Positions 49,240 to 57,795 of a stretch of 64,000 bases of DNA are shown piece by piece. The DNA lies in NCBI GenBank assembly GCA_910578115.1, contig CAJTPO010000009.1, forward strand, positions 8,040 to 72,039. The letters are read 5' to 3'. The first letter of the stretch is position 1. The number at the start of each line of letters is the position of its first letter. Under the pieces are notes generated by a model that was not told where the DNA came from, made no database searches, and was given only the letters and a program-made list of their open reading frames with translations. Source of the DNA: an uncultured Lachnospiraceae bacterium. Lineage in GTDB: Bacteria > Bacillota > Clostridia > Lachnospirales > Lachnospiraceae. The position numbers and the translations under genes are program-made.

Positions 49240-50529
49240 TTATAAATAATTCCCCAGTACCAGATTACGCAGCTTTCTCGTCAGCGTAAACGTCCCGCCG
49301 TCCTTCTTCTGCGTTCCCATCAGGATTGTCAGCCTTTCTTCCGGGAAATTTGCGAAATATGCTCCCAGCCAGCCGTCCCAGCCGTACTCTCCTTTTCCTG
49401 CCAGAAAGACTGTCTGTCCCGGATTCTTACAGATCCGCATCAAATTACCATAGCTGAATCCGTCCAGCCCGATCCACTTCTCGAACGCCTTCTGCTGGTG
49501 TTCCATAAGCTCTGCGCCCATCATGTAACGCACTGTGGCCGGCTGCATGACCCGCGTTCCATCCAGTATACCGCCCTGTCTGAGCATTCTCGCAAAGCGC
49601 ATATAGTCATCCAGCGTGGAGGCCAGCCCCGCACCGCCGGATTCAAACGCAGGCGGCTTATCCATCCGGTTGCAGATCGCCAGATGGTTGCCCTCATAGC
49701 GGACCAGGGAAGTCCCTTCCGGCCCTTTGACCGTCTCATAAGTTACTGCCAGACGCTCCTGTTTCTCCTTTGGCACCCAGAAAGCCGTGTCCTTCATGCC
49801 AAGCGGCCCGAAAAGCTCTTTCTCCAGAAACTCGCCAAAGCGCATCCCGGAAACCACTTCCACCACCGCACCCAGCACATCCGCCGAAGTGCCGTACCGC
49901 CAGGAACTGCCCGGCTCGAAAGCCAGTGTGCAGCCGGCCAGCGCATCGGCTGCTTCTCTTGTCGTCATGGCTTCCTTCGTGAAAAGCCGTCTGTCCATCT
50001 CCTTGAACACTGCCGCCGTCTGTCGTCCGGCCAACGTCATTTCATCCGGATAAGCAAGCCCGGAAGTCATACGCAGAAGGTCGAATACCCGCATGGGCTG
50101 CAGGACAGGCTTCCTTTGTTCTGCTGCCGTGCCGGCTGTTCCATGCCCGCCGTTCATCGCTCCCTTCTCTTCTGCCGGTGCCTCTTTTCCCGCTTTCCCG
50201 CCGGCTGCCGCGTCCCCTATACTGTTCTCGTTTGCCACATAGAACTGCTCCGCAAAAGCCGGCAGGAAATCCGACACCGGCTGACACAGATCCAGCTCTC
50301 CCCGCTCCATCAGGATCATCGCCGCCGCGGCCGTGATGGGCTTGCTCTGGGAATAAAGCCGGAAGATCGTATCCCTGCTCATGGGCCGGTTCCCTTCCCG
50401 GTCTGCCATCCCCGCCTGACAGTAGCATACCTCCTGACCGTCCTGTTCCACCAGCAGATTGACGCCTGCCACCTCGCAGTTGTCCACTGCCTGCTGCATT
50501 ATGTTCTGTAGTTTTTCCTGTAAAGACAT
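49240..50529 (-). CDS. Beta-lactamase-fold serine hydrolase
   Basis: 429 residues, class C beta-lactamase/EstB-like family. The SxxK catalytic pair lies in FRLYSQSKPITAAAAM near residue 62, the Tyr motif in WRYGTSADVLGAVVEVV, and the third motif is probably the GEYGWDGWLGAYF region near the C-terminus. There is no signal peptide, so it is a cytoplasmic esterase or peptidase rather than a secreted resistance enzyme. An Ala/Gly/Glu-rich insert of about 40 residues (AAAGGKAGKEAPAEEKGA) interrupts the fold near residues 105-145. It ends in a strong terminator. Confidence 0.85.
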   Translation of the reverse strand: MSLQEKLQNIMQQAVDNCEVAGVNLLVEQDGQEVCYCQAGMADREGNRPMSRDTIFRLYSQSKPITAAAAMILMERGELDLCQPVSDFLPAFAEQFYVANENSIGDAAAGGKAGKEAPAEEKGAMNGGHGTAGTAAEQRKPVLQPMRVFDLLRMTSGLAYPDEMTLAGRQTAAVFKEMDRRLFTKEAMTTREAADALAGCTLAFEPGSSWRYGTSADVLGAVVEVVSGMRFGEFLEKELFGPLGMKDTAFWVPKEKQERLAVTYETVKGPEGTSLVRYEGNHLAICNRMDKPPAFESGGAGLASTLDDYMRFARMLRQGGILDGTRVMQPATVRYMMGAELMEHQQKAFEKWIGLDGFSYGNLMRICKNPGQTVFLAGKGEYGWDGWLGAYFANFPEERLTILMGTQKKDGGTFTLTRKLRNLVLGNYL

Positions 50530-50545
50530 TCTGAATCTTTCCCTC

Positions 50546-51223
50546 TCATTCTATGTAGTCTGGTTCTCTTCTATCCGTCACAGATCGGATCAACTCTTCA
50601 TATAAACTCGGGTAGCTCACATCTTCTTTCAAAATCTGCCATTCATCACAGAATTCTTCTCCGCTCCCAGCCTTCAAATGCGCTTTATAATCCTTTAAAA
50701 ATCGAATGACAATCCTTCTACGCGCCTTAACAAGTTCATCTCTGTTCATTCCAGTATGTAAAATTGTGGTCCTGGCACGCCTGTCGCCCTCGATTTCTTC
50801 ATATTCCCCGGTCGTCAGATTTAATCGTATATACTTCTCTATTTCATCTTTTGCCGGATCCAGAATCGGATATTGAAAGTTCCACCTTGCCCTCTTATAA
50901 CCGGTATTGCAGATTTCACAACACCAGTGCAGATTTTCCCATTCAAAAGTATACCGGTAAAATTCCGGCAGTGATTTAGGCCTCAAATGTTCTATTCTAC
51001 CATATGTGCTGACTCCTATGATCGACTCACAATAGCAACAGTGTCTTGTATACATTCTTTCCAGTGTGTTCTTTATATCTTCCTGCCTGTAACGATTCTT
51101 AAATCTGTCTTCTGCTTTGGCATAAGACCCCTTTGATGCTATTTCATTTAGCAAGTCTTCTGTCCACTGCTCTGCATTATTCTTCAAACTGTCCGGTTTT
51201 CGTGATCGGATTACTCTTCTCAA
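50546..51223 (-). CDS. HNH endonuclease-like protein, Septu PtuB type
   Basis: 225 residues starting at TTG 51223, which overlaps the stop of the ATPase gene as TTGA. HNH-type features: a zinc-ligand pair in TRHCCYCESIIG, the catalytic IEHLRPKS (His), and WENLHWCCEICNTGYK with a second Cys pair. This arrangement matches TIGR02646/PtuB-like nucleases. In Septu systems PtuB cuts DNA under control of the ATPase PtuA and protects against phages. The gene order (ATPase, then HNH, overlapping) fits. Activity is inferred. Confidence 0.78.
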   Translation of the reverse strand: MRRVIRSRKPDSLKNNAEQWTEDLLNEIASKGSYAKAEDRFKNRYRQEDIKNTLERMYTRHCCYCESIIGVSTYGRIEHLRPKSLPEFYRYTFEWENLHWCCEICNTGYKRARWNFQYPILDPAKDEIEKYIRLNLTTGEYEEIEGDRRARTTILHTGMNRDELVKARRRIVIRFLKDYKAHLKAGSGEEFCDEWQILKEDVSYPSLYEELIRSVTDRREPDYIE

Positions 51224-52560
51224 TGTTTTTCTCCAAGTATTTCATCAACTGACATAAATGCTGCTTCTTCAACTGCAATATCATCCTCCGGTAATATGCT
51301 GCTTAGTTCGCCAATCAGATCCTCATACTCTCTTGCGCTTTCTTCATTCATCCTGCGACTGATTTTCATTTTTGCAAGTTCTGTCAGACGGTTCAATTTG
51401 GCAGATGTCTCGGGATCCCGGTTTCCACTCTGCATATATTCCTTTAGAACACTGTCTACCATCCAGCCTTTTACCGTTTTTCCAAGAACAATCTCTGAGG
51501 GTTTATCCAGAAAAACATCTTCCAGCTGCAGCATGATCAGCTTTTCTTCTTTACAAGACGCAACAATAATAGGGGAATGAGTTGTCACGATAAACTGTAC
51601 ATTCGGAAATGTATTTTTCAAAGCATCGACAACTTTCCACTGCCAGTTTGGATGAAGATGCATATCTATCTCGTCGATCAGAACCACGCCCGGTGTTATG
51701 CTGGTAATATCTTCCAGCAGATCCGGATTTAATACTGCCATCCGGTATGCGATATCGAATACCATCCCCAGAAGATTGCGGAACCCTGAACTCAACAGAC
51801 GAATCGGCAATATTCCTTCCTTATTCACATACAGAAGTTCTTCTGTGCGCTTATCGTAATATATATGAATATTCTCATCTTCCTGCATAAACTGCATAAA
51901 CTTCGATACAGTTCTTTTTACGATCTCATACTCCAAAATCGTCTGTTCCTGTTGCCATGAAACCTGCTCCATTCGTCTACACCAGTTGATCAGCATTTTA
52001 TCATTGGCAGCTTCCTCAAGGCAGTCCACATATCCAACAACTCTGGAATACTCATCAGAAAACGGATTCTCCCATTTATCTTTCTTTTGATTTGTTACTC
52101 TGGAAAAACTTTGATAACTGATCACAGGTAAAATAGCCTTCTGGTCATTTGCCATTCTCTGCGCTTCCCTGCATATATCCCTTGGTTCCACCGTAGAACG
52201 AGCGCTCTTTATACTCTTCTTCTGCCTGGCAAACTTAAACATACGTAAATCTGCGCAGTCTCTGTCCCCGGTATTTAATTCCAGACATGTCTCCACGCTG
52301 ATCGGAGTTCTGTAGACAACATTACTGGAACCTGTTCCTGTCAACTGACTTTCCCGCCGTATCTCCTCCCGGGAAAAATGAATCGTATTAACTCCGTCAA
52401 TCCCTGAAAGGAAACCTCCCAACGCAACTGCAATCGCTTCCAGAACCGATGTCTTTCCCGCTCCGTTATTTCCAATTATAATATTTACCGATCTGTCAAA
52501 ATCAAAATCCGCACTCTTAATGCCCTTAAAATTTTCAATATGAATTTTTGATAAATACAT
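51220..52560 (-). CDS. AAA ATPase, Septu PtuA type
   Basis: 446 residues with an SMC/ABC-like ATPase split by a helical middle. Walker A is IIIGNNGAGKTSVLEAIAVA, the signature-like segment is LLSSGFRNLLGMV, Walker B is GVVLIDEIDMHLHPNWQW and the switch His is in FIVTTHSPIIVAS. N-terminal IHIENFKGIKSADFDFD is typical of OLD/RecF-like ATPases. With the overlapping HNH nuclease it forms a two-gene unit like Septu (PtuAB). An OLD-type overcoming-lysogenization nuclease is unlikely because no TOPRIM domain is present. Confidence 0.8.
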   Translation of the reverse strand: MYLSKIHIENFKGIKSADFDFDRSVNIIIGNNGAGKTSVLEAIAVALGGFLSGIDGVNTIHFSREEIRRESQLTGTGSSNVVYRTPISVETCLELNTGDRDCADLRMFKFARQKKSIKSARSTVEPRDICREAQRMANDQKAILPVISYQSFSRVTNQKKDKWENPFSDEYSRVVGYVDCLEEAANDKMLINWCRRMEQVSWQQEQTILEYEIVKRTVSKFMQFMQEDENIHIYYDKRTEELLYVNKEGILPIRLLSSGFRNLLGMVFDIAYRMAVLNPDLLEDITSITPGVVLIDEIDMHLHPNWQWKVVDALKNTFPNVQFIVTTHSPIIVASCKEEKLIMLQLEDVFLDKPSEIVLGKTVKGWMVDSVLKEYMQSGNRDPETSAKLNRLTELAKMKISRRMNEESAREYEDLIGELSSILPEDDIAVEEAAFMSVDEILGEKH

Positions 52561-52670
52561 GGCTGCGTGCTCCCATACTGATTATAGTTTCATGATGCTG
52601 ATATTATTATTAATATAGCACATAACTGCTGTTTTTCCCACTTTATTTAAATATGCGTTTATACCATCCG

Positions 52671-53735
52671 CTACTCCTTTGTCAACTCTGTTTGCTTAGC
52701 CTGATCAGCGCCATATACACACGAATTCGACTGATTCCTGCCCGTTCCCCAATACCGCCTCACCTGCTCCTGCGTCAGCCCATCCGCAAACTCCTTCTTC
52801 AACTGCAGAAAATACTCCAGATCCATCAAGATGCCATACAGCACCGCCCGGTCTTCGAACTCCTCCCGCGTCACAGGCAGGGGGGAATCCTTCATCTGCC
52901 GCAGTACTTCTGTCAGCTTTGCCAGCAGTTCTCTGGCATTGTTGGATTCCCCGAAAGAAACCGCCGTCTCATAGAGCAGTCCCGACACCCGTTCCGTCTG
53001 CGGCAGGAGGAACCGAATGTGGATGATCTTCTTATAAATATCCCGCAAAACGACCGTCTGCTGTTCCCGCATATTCATATACGAGATAAAATACTTCGAT
53101 TCCTGGAAAAAGGTATTTTTCATATAAGCATACGCCTGTTTTGTACCAGCGGCAATATCTTCCTGTAGCTTGTCAAAACAGGCTCCTGTATAGTCCGACC
53201 GGTCTTCTTTTTCGATATATTCTGCCATCCGCATGAGCACTCTTCGCAGATCTTCCTCCAGCGTATGCTGCATGGCCCGGATCTCCCTGCCTTTTCCCGG
53301 CATATAAAGATTTAAGAGCGTGCCGATCCCGGCGCCGATCAGCAGAAGCAGCGCCTCATTTCCGATCAACGGAAGAGACATGTCCTTCTCCAGCAGATAA
53401 TGCGTCGCTAAGACCGCATTGATAGAGACTGCATCCCCCATCCGCATCAATATACAGCCGGCAACAAACAAAAACAGGAATATGCCATATGCAAACACAT
53501 GATATCCGGCAATATGAAATACCGTATAGGCAATCAAAGTCGCCAGCAGGAACGCGAAGATTCTTTTGACAGAGATCGTGATGGTCTCCCGGGCGGTATC
53601 CTGTATCGTCAGAAGTGTTATGATACCGGCAGCGGTGCTGTAACCCAGTCCCAGCACATCGGCCAGAAAAATAGACGCCACACTCCCGACAGCGATTTTG
53701 ATCAGTTTCAACATAGAACGGCCTTTCCTTTTCAT
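52671..53735 (-). CDS. Aromatic-acid exporter family (ArAE_1) membrane protein
   Basis: 354 residues from ATG 53735, with ATG 53714 also possible. Four to five membrane helices fill residues 1-145 (KLIKIAVGSVASIFLADVLG, then FAFLLATLIAYTVFHIAGY). A cytoplasmic helical domain with EEDLRRVLMRMAEYIE and FLLPQTERVSGLLYE follows, matching the ArAE_1 N- and C-terminal domains. FUSC/ArAE relatives export aromatic acids. It begins 2 bp after the DUF554 gene ends, so the two form an operon. Confidence 0.82.
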   Translation of the reverse strand: MKRKGRSMLKLIKIAVGSVASIFLADVLGLGYSTAAGIITLLTIQDTARETITISVKRIFAFLLATLIAYTVFHIAGYHVFAYGIFLFLFVAGCILMRMGDAVSINAVLATHYLLEKDMSLPLIGNEALLLLIGAGIGTLLNLYMPGKGREIRAMQHTLEEDLRRVLMRMAEYIEKEDRSDYTGACFDKLQEDIAAGTKQAYAYMKNTFFQESKYFISYMNMREQQTVVLRDIYKKIIHIRFLLPQTERVSGLLYETAVSFGESNNARELLAKLTEVLRQMKDSPLPVTREEFEDRAVLYGILMDLEYFLQLKKEFADGLTQEQVRRYWGTGRNQSNSCVYGADQAKQTELTKE

Positions 53736-53737
53736 TC

Positions 53738-54580
53738 TCACCCCATAAGCGGCATAAAATAAGTTGTCCACAAATAACTTGCCGGCATTGCCAGCGCCAT
53801 AGCCGGAATCATATCGGCCACCGGAAATTCCTTTACCTTAATCATGCGAAACCCTGTCGCCAACAGAAGAATGCCTCCGCTGGCCTTGAAGTCGTTAATC
53901 ATAGCCGGCGTGCACAGCGGATAGATTGCCCCCGCCAGCAGATAAAGCGCCATGAAAATAAGAAACTGCGGCACAGCGATCAGTGAAACGACAATTCCCA
54001 GCGTACAGGCAAAAATAAGCGCCGTGGCAAAATCCAGAATCGATTTCGCCAGTAAGATAGAATGGTCCCCCGTCATACCCGCCACGATGGAGCCATAGAT
54101 GCCGGTTCCGCTGGCGCAGAAGAGCACCAGCGCCGTCACAAGTACTGCACTGTTGTTTGCTGTGCCTGCTGTATCTGTTTGGCCCACTGTATCTGTGCTG
54201 TTCGCCGAATTCTTTTTGCCTACTGCATCTGTCTGGTCTGCTGCATTTATTTTGCCCGCCGGTTCCTGCTGTTCTTTCCCCACTCTCTGCAGCCCGGAAA
54301 GCGCACGGCCAATTCCCTTCTGCATCATCAGCCCGGCCCTGTCGATCCGCCGTCCCAAATGCATGGCCAGCCCGATCGAAGTTCCCACGATGACCGAAAA
54401 AACCACCGCCGGCATATTTTCCATCAATACGATCGAACTGATGCCCATCGCCATGGCACAGGCCCCGAATACCGTATTCAGATTTTCCTTAAAAGACCCG
54501 CTGATCTTATCCCCCGCCAGCGCGCCCACGATTCCTCCAATAGCTACTACCAGCGCATTTGTAATGACTCCGATTGGCAT
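53738..54580 (-). CDS. DUF554 membrane protein with repeat insert
   Basis: 280 residues. The family core is seen at the N-terminus (GVITNALVVAIGGIVGALAG, FKENLNTVFGACAMAMG) and in the C-terminal helices (GMTGDHSILLAKSILDFATA, PVADMIPAMALAMP). Between them, about residues 105-145, lies a low-complexity insert of degenerate (D/S)T(D/V)-(A/T)VG repeats such as DQTDAVGKK and STDTVGQTDTAG. Normal DUF554 proteins are about 230 residues and lack it, so the insert probably arose by repeat expansion. Function unknown; transport is presumed. Confidence 0.82.
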   Translation of the reverse strand: MPIGVITNALVVAIGGIVGALAGDKISGSFKENLNTVFGACAMAMGISSIVLMENMPAVVFSVIVGTSIGLAMHLGRRIDRAGLMMQKGIGRALSGLQRVGKEQQEPAGKINAADQTDAVGKKNSANSTDTVGQTDTAGTANNSAVLVTALVLFCASGTGIYGSIVAGMTGDHSILLAKSILDFATALIFACTLGIVVSLIAVPQFLIFMALYLLAGAIYPLCTPAMINDFKASGGILLLATGFRMIKVKEFPVADMIPAMALAMPASYLWTTYFMPLMG

Positions 54581-54628
54581 ACCGCACGCTCCTCCATGGT
54601 TATATCCTGTTCAAATCTCTCACCCGTA

Positions 54629-55453
54629 TTATTCACAACTTTCATCCGCAAACAAATATCTGTATTTCCTCTTCTGATCCATCAGGATCGTCCCCACCCG
54701 CCGCTTACTTTCGGCGGGATAATACTTCTCTTCCGCCAGCATACTCTCCACAACTTTCCGGTCAAATGAAAACTGTATATGCTGCCCATACAACCTCTCT
54801 ACAACATCCAGCTGTTCATCAAAATCCTGGCAGATCGTTTTCGCCCTTACTTCCTTCATCAAGCTGATCGTATCTCCTGCCAGCGGATAATCCATCGTTG
54901 TATCAGCCAATAACGCCGCTCCATGATCAAAGATCGGACAGTAGTGGTAATGCCCCACATCATCCAGCAGAACCGCAATATTATGTGTATGCCTGTCCTC
55001 ATTCAAAAAAACCGCGTCGATTGTCAGCAGCTTACTCAAATACACTCCAAATGCTTCCAGCCCGGTCATTCTGATCGTCCCTTCTACCAGAAACCGCACA
55101 CGCTCCTCATATTCCCTGATCGTGTAAATTCTTCTGTTCAGGCTCTCACCATACACACTCTGAAACAGCCTCTCCAATGTAATCAGCTTCCATCCTTTCG
55201 GCAGAAAATTCCTGCTTTTGCAGCCCAGATACCGATTATGCCCATAGACGATCTCTTCCGTCTGATAAGATACATATTCCTCCCCACCCAGGCTGCTGTA
55301 TGCAAAAAGTCCGGATATGACATACTCGGCCAGACCCTCATATCCGGTATAGTCAGCCTTATACCAGATTCCCTGTTCCTCCCATTTCAACTGATTCCCC
55401 TTGGAGGACTTCCTGCTTTCCATCTCCTTATGCTGTCCAAAAAGCTCAACCAT
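54629..55453 (-). CDS. HipA-like kinase domain protein
   Basis: 274 residues from ATG 55453 (GAGGT 5 bases upstream). Kinase-like landmarks: IWYKADYTGYEGLAEYVISG (ATP-site Lys and Glu), LLTIDAVFLNEDRHTHNIAV (catalytic Asp and Asn in a NEDRH..N motif), and YCPIFDHGAALLAD (metal-binding Asp). This is the HipA/CtkA-type core, like the protein at 3778 but shorter. It lies 47 bases downstream of a helix-turn-helix gene on the same strand, the usual order for HipB-HipA toxin-antitoxin pairs. Confidence 0.75.
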   Translation of the reverse strand: MVELFGQHKEMESRKSSKGNQLKWEEQGIWYKADYTGYEGLAEYVISGLFAYSSLGGEEYVSYQTEEIVYGHNRYLGCKSRNFLPKGWKLITLERLFQSVYGESLNRRIYTIREYEERVRFLVEGTIRMTGLEAFGVYLSKLLTIDAVFLNEDRHTHNIAVLLDDVGHYHYCPIFDHGAALLADTTMDYPLAGDTISLMKEVRAKTICQDFDEQLDVVERLYGQHIQFSFDRKVVESMLAEEKYYPAESKRRVGTILMDQKRKYRYLFADESCE

Positions 55454-55499
55454 AGCATACCTCAATCAATTTCGTATATATTTACCTGCTTCTTTCCCG

Positions 55500-56042
55500 T
55501 CATCTCTCAATCCGAATCCAGAAATCATCCTCCGCCATTCTCCCCTGCGTCTTCTCGATGATCAGCAGCGGTTCATAAAAAGGCAGATCAAGTTCCCTCA
55601 GCGTCAGCTTCATCTTATCCCTGCTCCTCGGAAAGCATCTGGATTCCAGAAACGCCTCATATGCCTCGAAATCCGGATTTTCCTCTTTCCCAAAGGCTCT
55701 TGCAATATAATCCTTTGTATAATTGTGCACTTTCACTTTCCTGGACCGCTCATCTACGTCAATGATCGTACACACCCTGCTGCCTTCCATATACCAGAGT
55801 CTTAAAGGATACTTTTTATCCGGAACCGTCAATTCCTCTTTCATCTGCGGATATTCCCATAGAAGCTTCACCAGTGCGGCGATCGGCCCGCCGATCTCCC
55901 CCTCTCCCGTCTCCCATCTCTCTATGGTCTTCTTCGACACGTTGGCCAGCCGGGCAAACTCAGCCCGGGTGAGTCCCAACTTCCTGCGTATGGTTCTGAT
56001 CTCTTCTGCCGTTATCTTGTCCGGAACCGCAAACCTAACCAT
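55500..56042 (-). CDS. HTH protein, probable partner of the HipA-like kinase
   Basis: 180 residues. The N-terminal XRE-type helix-turn-helix reads EIRTIRRKLGLTRAEFARLA followed by SKKTIERWETGEG. The remaining 110 residues form a separate domain (RLWYMEGSRVCTIIDVDERS, VHNYTKDYIARAFG) that may bind the kinase or sense a signal. AAGGAG is 7 bases before the ATG and a consensus promoter is just upstream. It probably represses its own operon and neutralises the kinase. Confidence 0.78.
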   Translation of the reverse strand: MVRFAVPDKITAEEIRTIRRKLGLTRAEFARLANVSKKTIERWETGEGEIGGPIAALVKLLWEYPQMKEELTVPDKKYPLRLWYMEGSRVCTIIDVDERSRKVKVHNYTKDYIARAFGKEENPDFEAYEAFLESRCFPRSRDKMKLTLRELDLPFYEPLLIIEKTQGRMAEDDFWIRIER

Positions 56043-56107
56043 CTATGATCTCCTTATTTATCCCGCTGCCTGTCCTGCCGGTCTTTCGGTTAATTTTTAT
56101 TTCTATT

Positions 56108-56136
56108 ATTATATCCTTAAAACAGAGACGCTTCAA
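56108..56136 (-). promoter_or_regulatory. Promoter of the HTH/HipA-like operon
   Basis: On the minus strand TTGAAG (56136-56131) and TATAAT (56113-56108) are spaced by 17 bp, about 66 bases before the HTH start codon. Confidence 0.65.
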
Positions 56137-56140
56137 TTCT

Positions 56141-56212
56141 TATTATGAAAGTCTCTGACTTTCACAGCATGGATGGCCATGCGGCCTGCCAGGCGACAGG
56201 TTGGGTATGATG
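56141..56212. repeat. Inverted, diverged copy of the 77-bp palindromic repeat
   Basis: Read on the minus strand it matches the unit at 21861-22014: same ggccgcatggccatccatgc core and TGAAAGTC/GACTTTCA stem. It sits between the divergent HTH and LacI genes, next to the HTH promoter. The rest of 56043-56357 holds only promoters. Confidence 0.75.
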
Positions 56213-56287
56213 GGGTTTACTATAATTGCCGGCAGGACAATAACCAGACACTGTACTTTTCCCTGACTCAGGAACTGTCACTAAGGA

Positions 56288-56316
56288 TTGAAATGTATCA
56301 AAAATACAGATAAAAT
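56288..56316 (+). promoter_or_regulatory. Promoter of the LacI gene of the GH13 module
   Basis: TTGAAA (56288-56293) and TAAAAT (56311-56316) are spaced by 17 bp, 42 bases before the start codon at 56358. Confidence 0.6.
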
Positions 56317-56357
56317 AGAAAGGAAAAATTATTACGGAGATTACAGGAGAATACATC

Positions 56358-57341
56358 ATGGCAAGCATCAGAGAGATCGCACAGCGCGCCCAGGTAGCGC
56401 CCGGAACAGTATCGAGAGCCTTAAACGGCAAGGGATATATCTCAAAAGAGACCCGCGAAAAGATTGAAAAGGCATTAACGGAACTGGAATATGTGCCCAA
56501 CGAGCTGGCACGAAATCTGTACCGAAACCGGAGTAATATGATCGGCGCGATCCTGCCGGATATTGAACATCCCTTTTTCATCGGTATCATCAAGAAACTG
56601 GTGACGGAAATGAAAAAATACGGCTACAGCGTCGTTCTTTGGCCAACGGAATATCATACGGAAACCGAACAGGAATATTTAGACCAGCTAAAGTGCAATG
56701 TGGTGGACGGCGTCGTCAACTTCGTTCCCATGCTCCCGGATGAAGTCTATCAAAAACTGCAGCGCCCGATGGTCATGTTTGACCGGATCGTCGAAGGCAT
56801 TATCCATATTCCGATTGATCAGGAAAAATCAGGCCTGATCGCCGCCCAAAAGCTGTATGCGGACGGCTGCAGACACGTATTGACTGCCGTCGGCGAAAAA
56901 TCCGAAGCGATTCCTTCCCTGCACCGCCATACTGTTTTTACGGCCGAAATGGAACGGCTTGGCGGACAGGTCGATATCATCTCCGCGGAATGGAAAGATT
57001 TTCACTTTTCCAGTTATCTGAAACTGGCGGAGGAAGCTCTGGTGCATTATCCGAAAGCAGACGGTATCTATGCAGCGGATATTCTCGGGAATGCCTTCTT
57101 AAAGACACTGCTGCGGAAGGGAATCTCCGTACCGGACAACTTCGAGATCATTTCAACGGACGGCACCTCTGACACTGACAATGCGGCCTTCTGCCTGTCC
57201 GCAGTCGTTCAGCCTGCCGAAGAAATCGCCCGATGGACTGCCCGGTCACTGACCGCACAGATCTCCGGCGGACAATCTCCCTCCGAAGAAACCATCGACG
57301 TATATCTGTTTGAAGGAGATACCACCAGAATCCTCTGTTAG
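56358..57341 (+). CDS. LacI-family regulator of the alpha-glucoside module
   Basis: 327 residues. The N-terminus is SIREIAQRAQVAPGTVSRAL (helix-turn-helix) with hinge ETREKIEKALTELEYVPNEL, followed by a sugar-binding core (IGAILPDIEHPFFIGIIKKL, RPMVMFDRIVEGIIHIPIDQ, NFEIISTDGTSDTDNAAFCL). ACAGGAG precedes the ATG by about 8 bases. It is transcribed toward the binding protein/permease/GH13 genes. The perfect palindrome at 57568-57591 in front of those genes is the likely operator. Confidence 0.9.
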   Translation: MASIREIAQRAQVAPGTVSRALNGKGYISKETREKIEKALTELEYVPNELARNLYRNRSNMIGAILPDIEHPFFIGIIKKLVTEMKKYGYSVVLWPTEYHTETEQEYLDQLKCNVVDGVVNFVPMLPDEVYQKLQRPMVMFDRIVEGIIHIPIDQEKSGLIAAQKLYADGCRHVLTAVGEKSEAIPSLHRHTVFTAEMERLGGQVDIISAEWKDFHFSSYLKLAEEALVHYPKADGIYAADILGNAFLKTLLRKGISVPDNFEIISTDGTSDTDNAAFCLSAVVQPAEEIARWTARSLTAQISGGQSPSEETIDVYLFEGDTTRILC

Positions 57342-57431
57342 TGGTCGCCCATACGCGGATTTAAAATATTATAAATTATGCACAAATTCAATTATCTCAA
57401 ACTATCTATAATGACGAAAATTATTTTTCTG

Positions 57432-57591
57432 TTGACAAACTCTGCCTATGGTTTTATAGTGAAATCGTGATGTGAAACGGGTTTTATATTAATCGCATTT
57501 TGATAATGCGTCGGATTGACACTCCGGTCAGTAAATGCACCGAAGTAAGATCCGCATTATTTTTGCCCTATATAAAACCGGTTTTATATAG
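57432..57591 (+). promoter_or_regulatory. Promoter and twin operators of the alpha-glucoside operon
   Basis: TTGACA (57432-57437) and TATAGT (57455-57460) are spaced by 17 bp. A perfect 24-bp palindrome centred on AAAACCGGTTTT occupies 57568-57591. A half-matching element (AAACGGGTTTTATATT) lies at about 57475-57490, just past the expected start point. Two sites about 95 bp apart fit LacI-type repression by looping or road-block. Confidence 0.75.
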
Positions 57592-57685
57592 ACAGAATGT
57601 AACGTAAAACTGTAACTGCAGAACTGTTCATTTCCTATACTGGCATTGCTTCTGCAGCTGCACACCCAGTACACAGCTACTGAGA

Positions 57686-57795
57686 AGGAGGAACATGATT
57701 GAAAATTAAAATTTTCAATCGCGAGATTTGTGTCTGCGCGTTGCTTGCCACAAACTCGTTTAGGCGCAAAAAGCAGCGCAGAAATGGAGAAAACT
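57686..57795 (+). other. Palindromic element separating an old RBS from the binding-protein start
   Basis: AAGGAGG (57686-57692) and ATG 57695 form a start signal that now reads only four codons. Then come stems GATTGAAAAT/ATTTTCAATC (57697-57706 with 57711-57720) and a hairpin CGAGATTTGTG..CACAAACTCG (about 57721-57755). The real gene starts at 57796 with GGAGAAAACT before it. The words aacatga and aactatga flank the insert. A TTG-started 64-codon frame from 57699 overlaps the real gene and is unlikely to matter. Confidence 0.55.

Noticed and set aside
49240..50529. Beta-lactam resistance gene
   Set aside because: No signal peptide, and the family is dominated by esterases and peptidases; resistance cannot be claimed.
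50546..52560. OLD-family or retron defence system
   Set aside because: The ATPase has no TOPRIM domain, and there is no reverse transcriptase or msr/msd-like RNA next to it.
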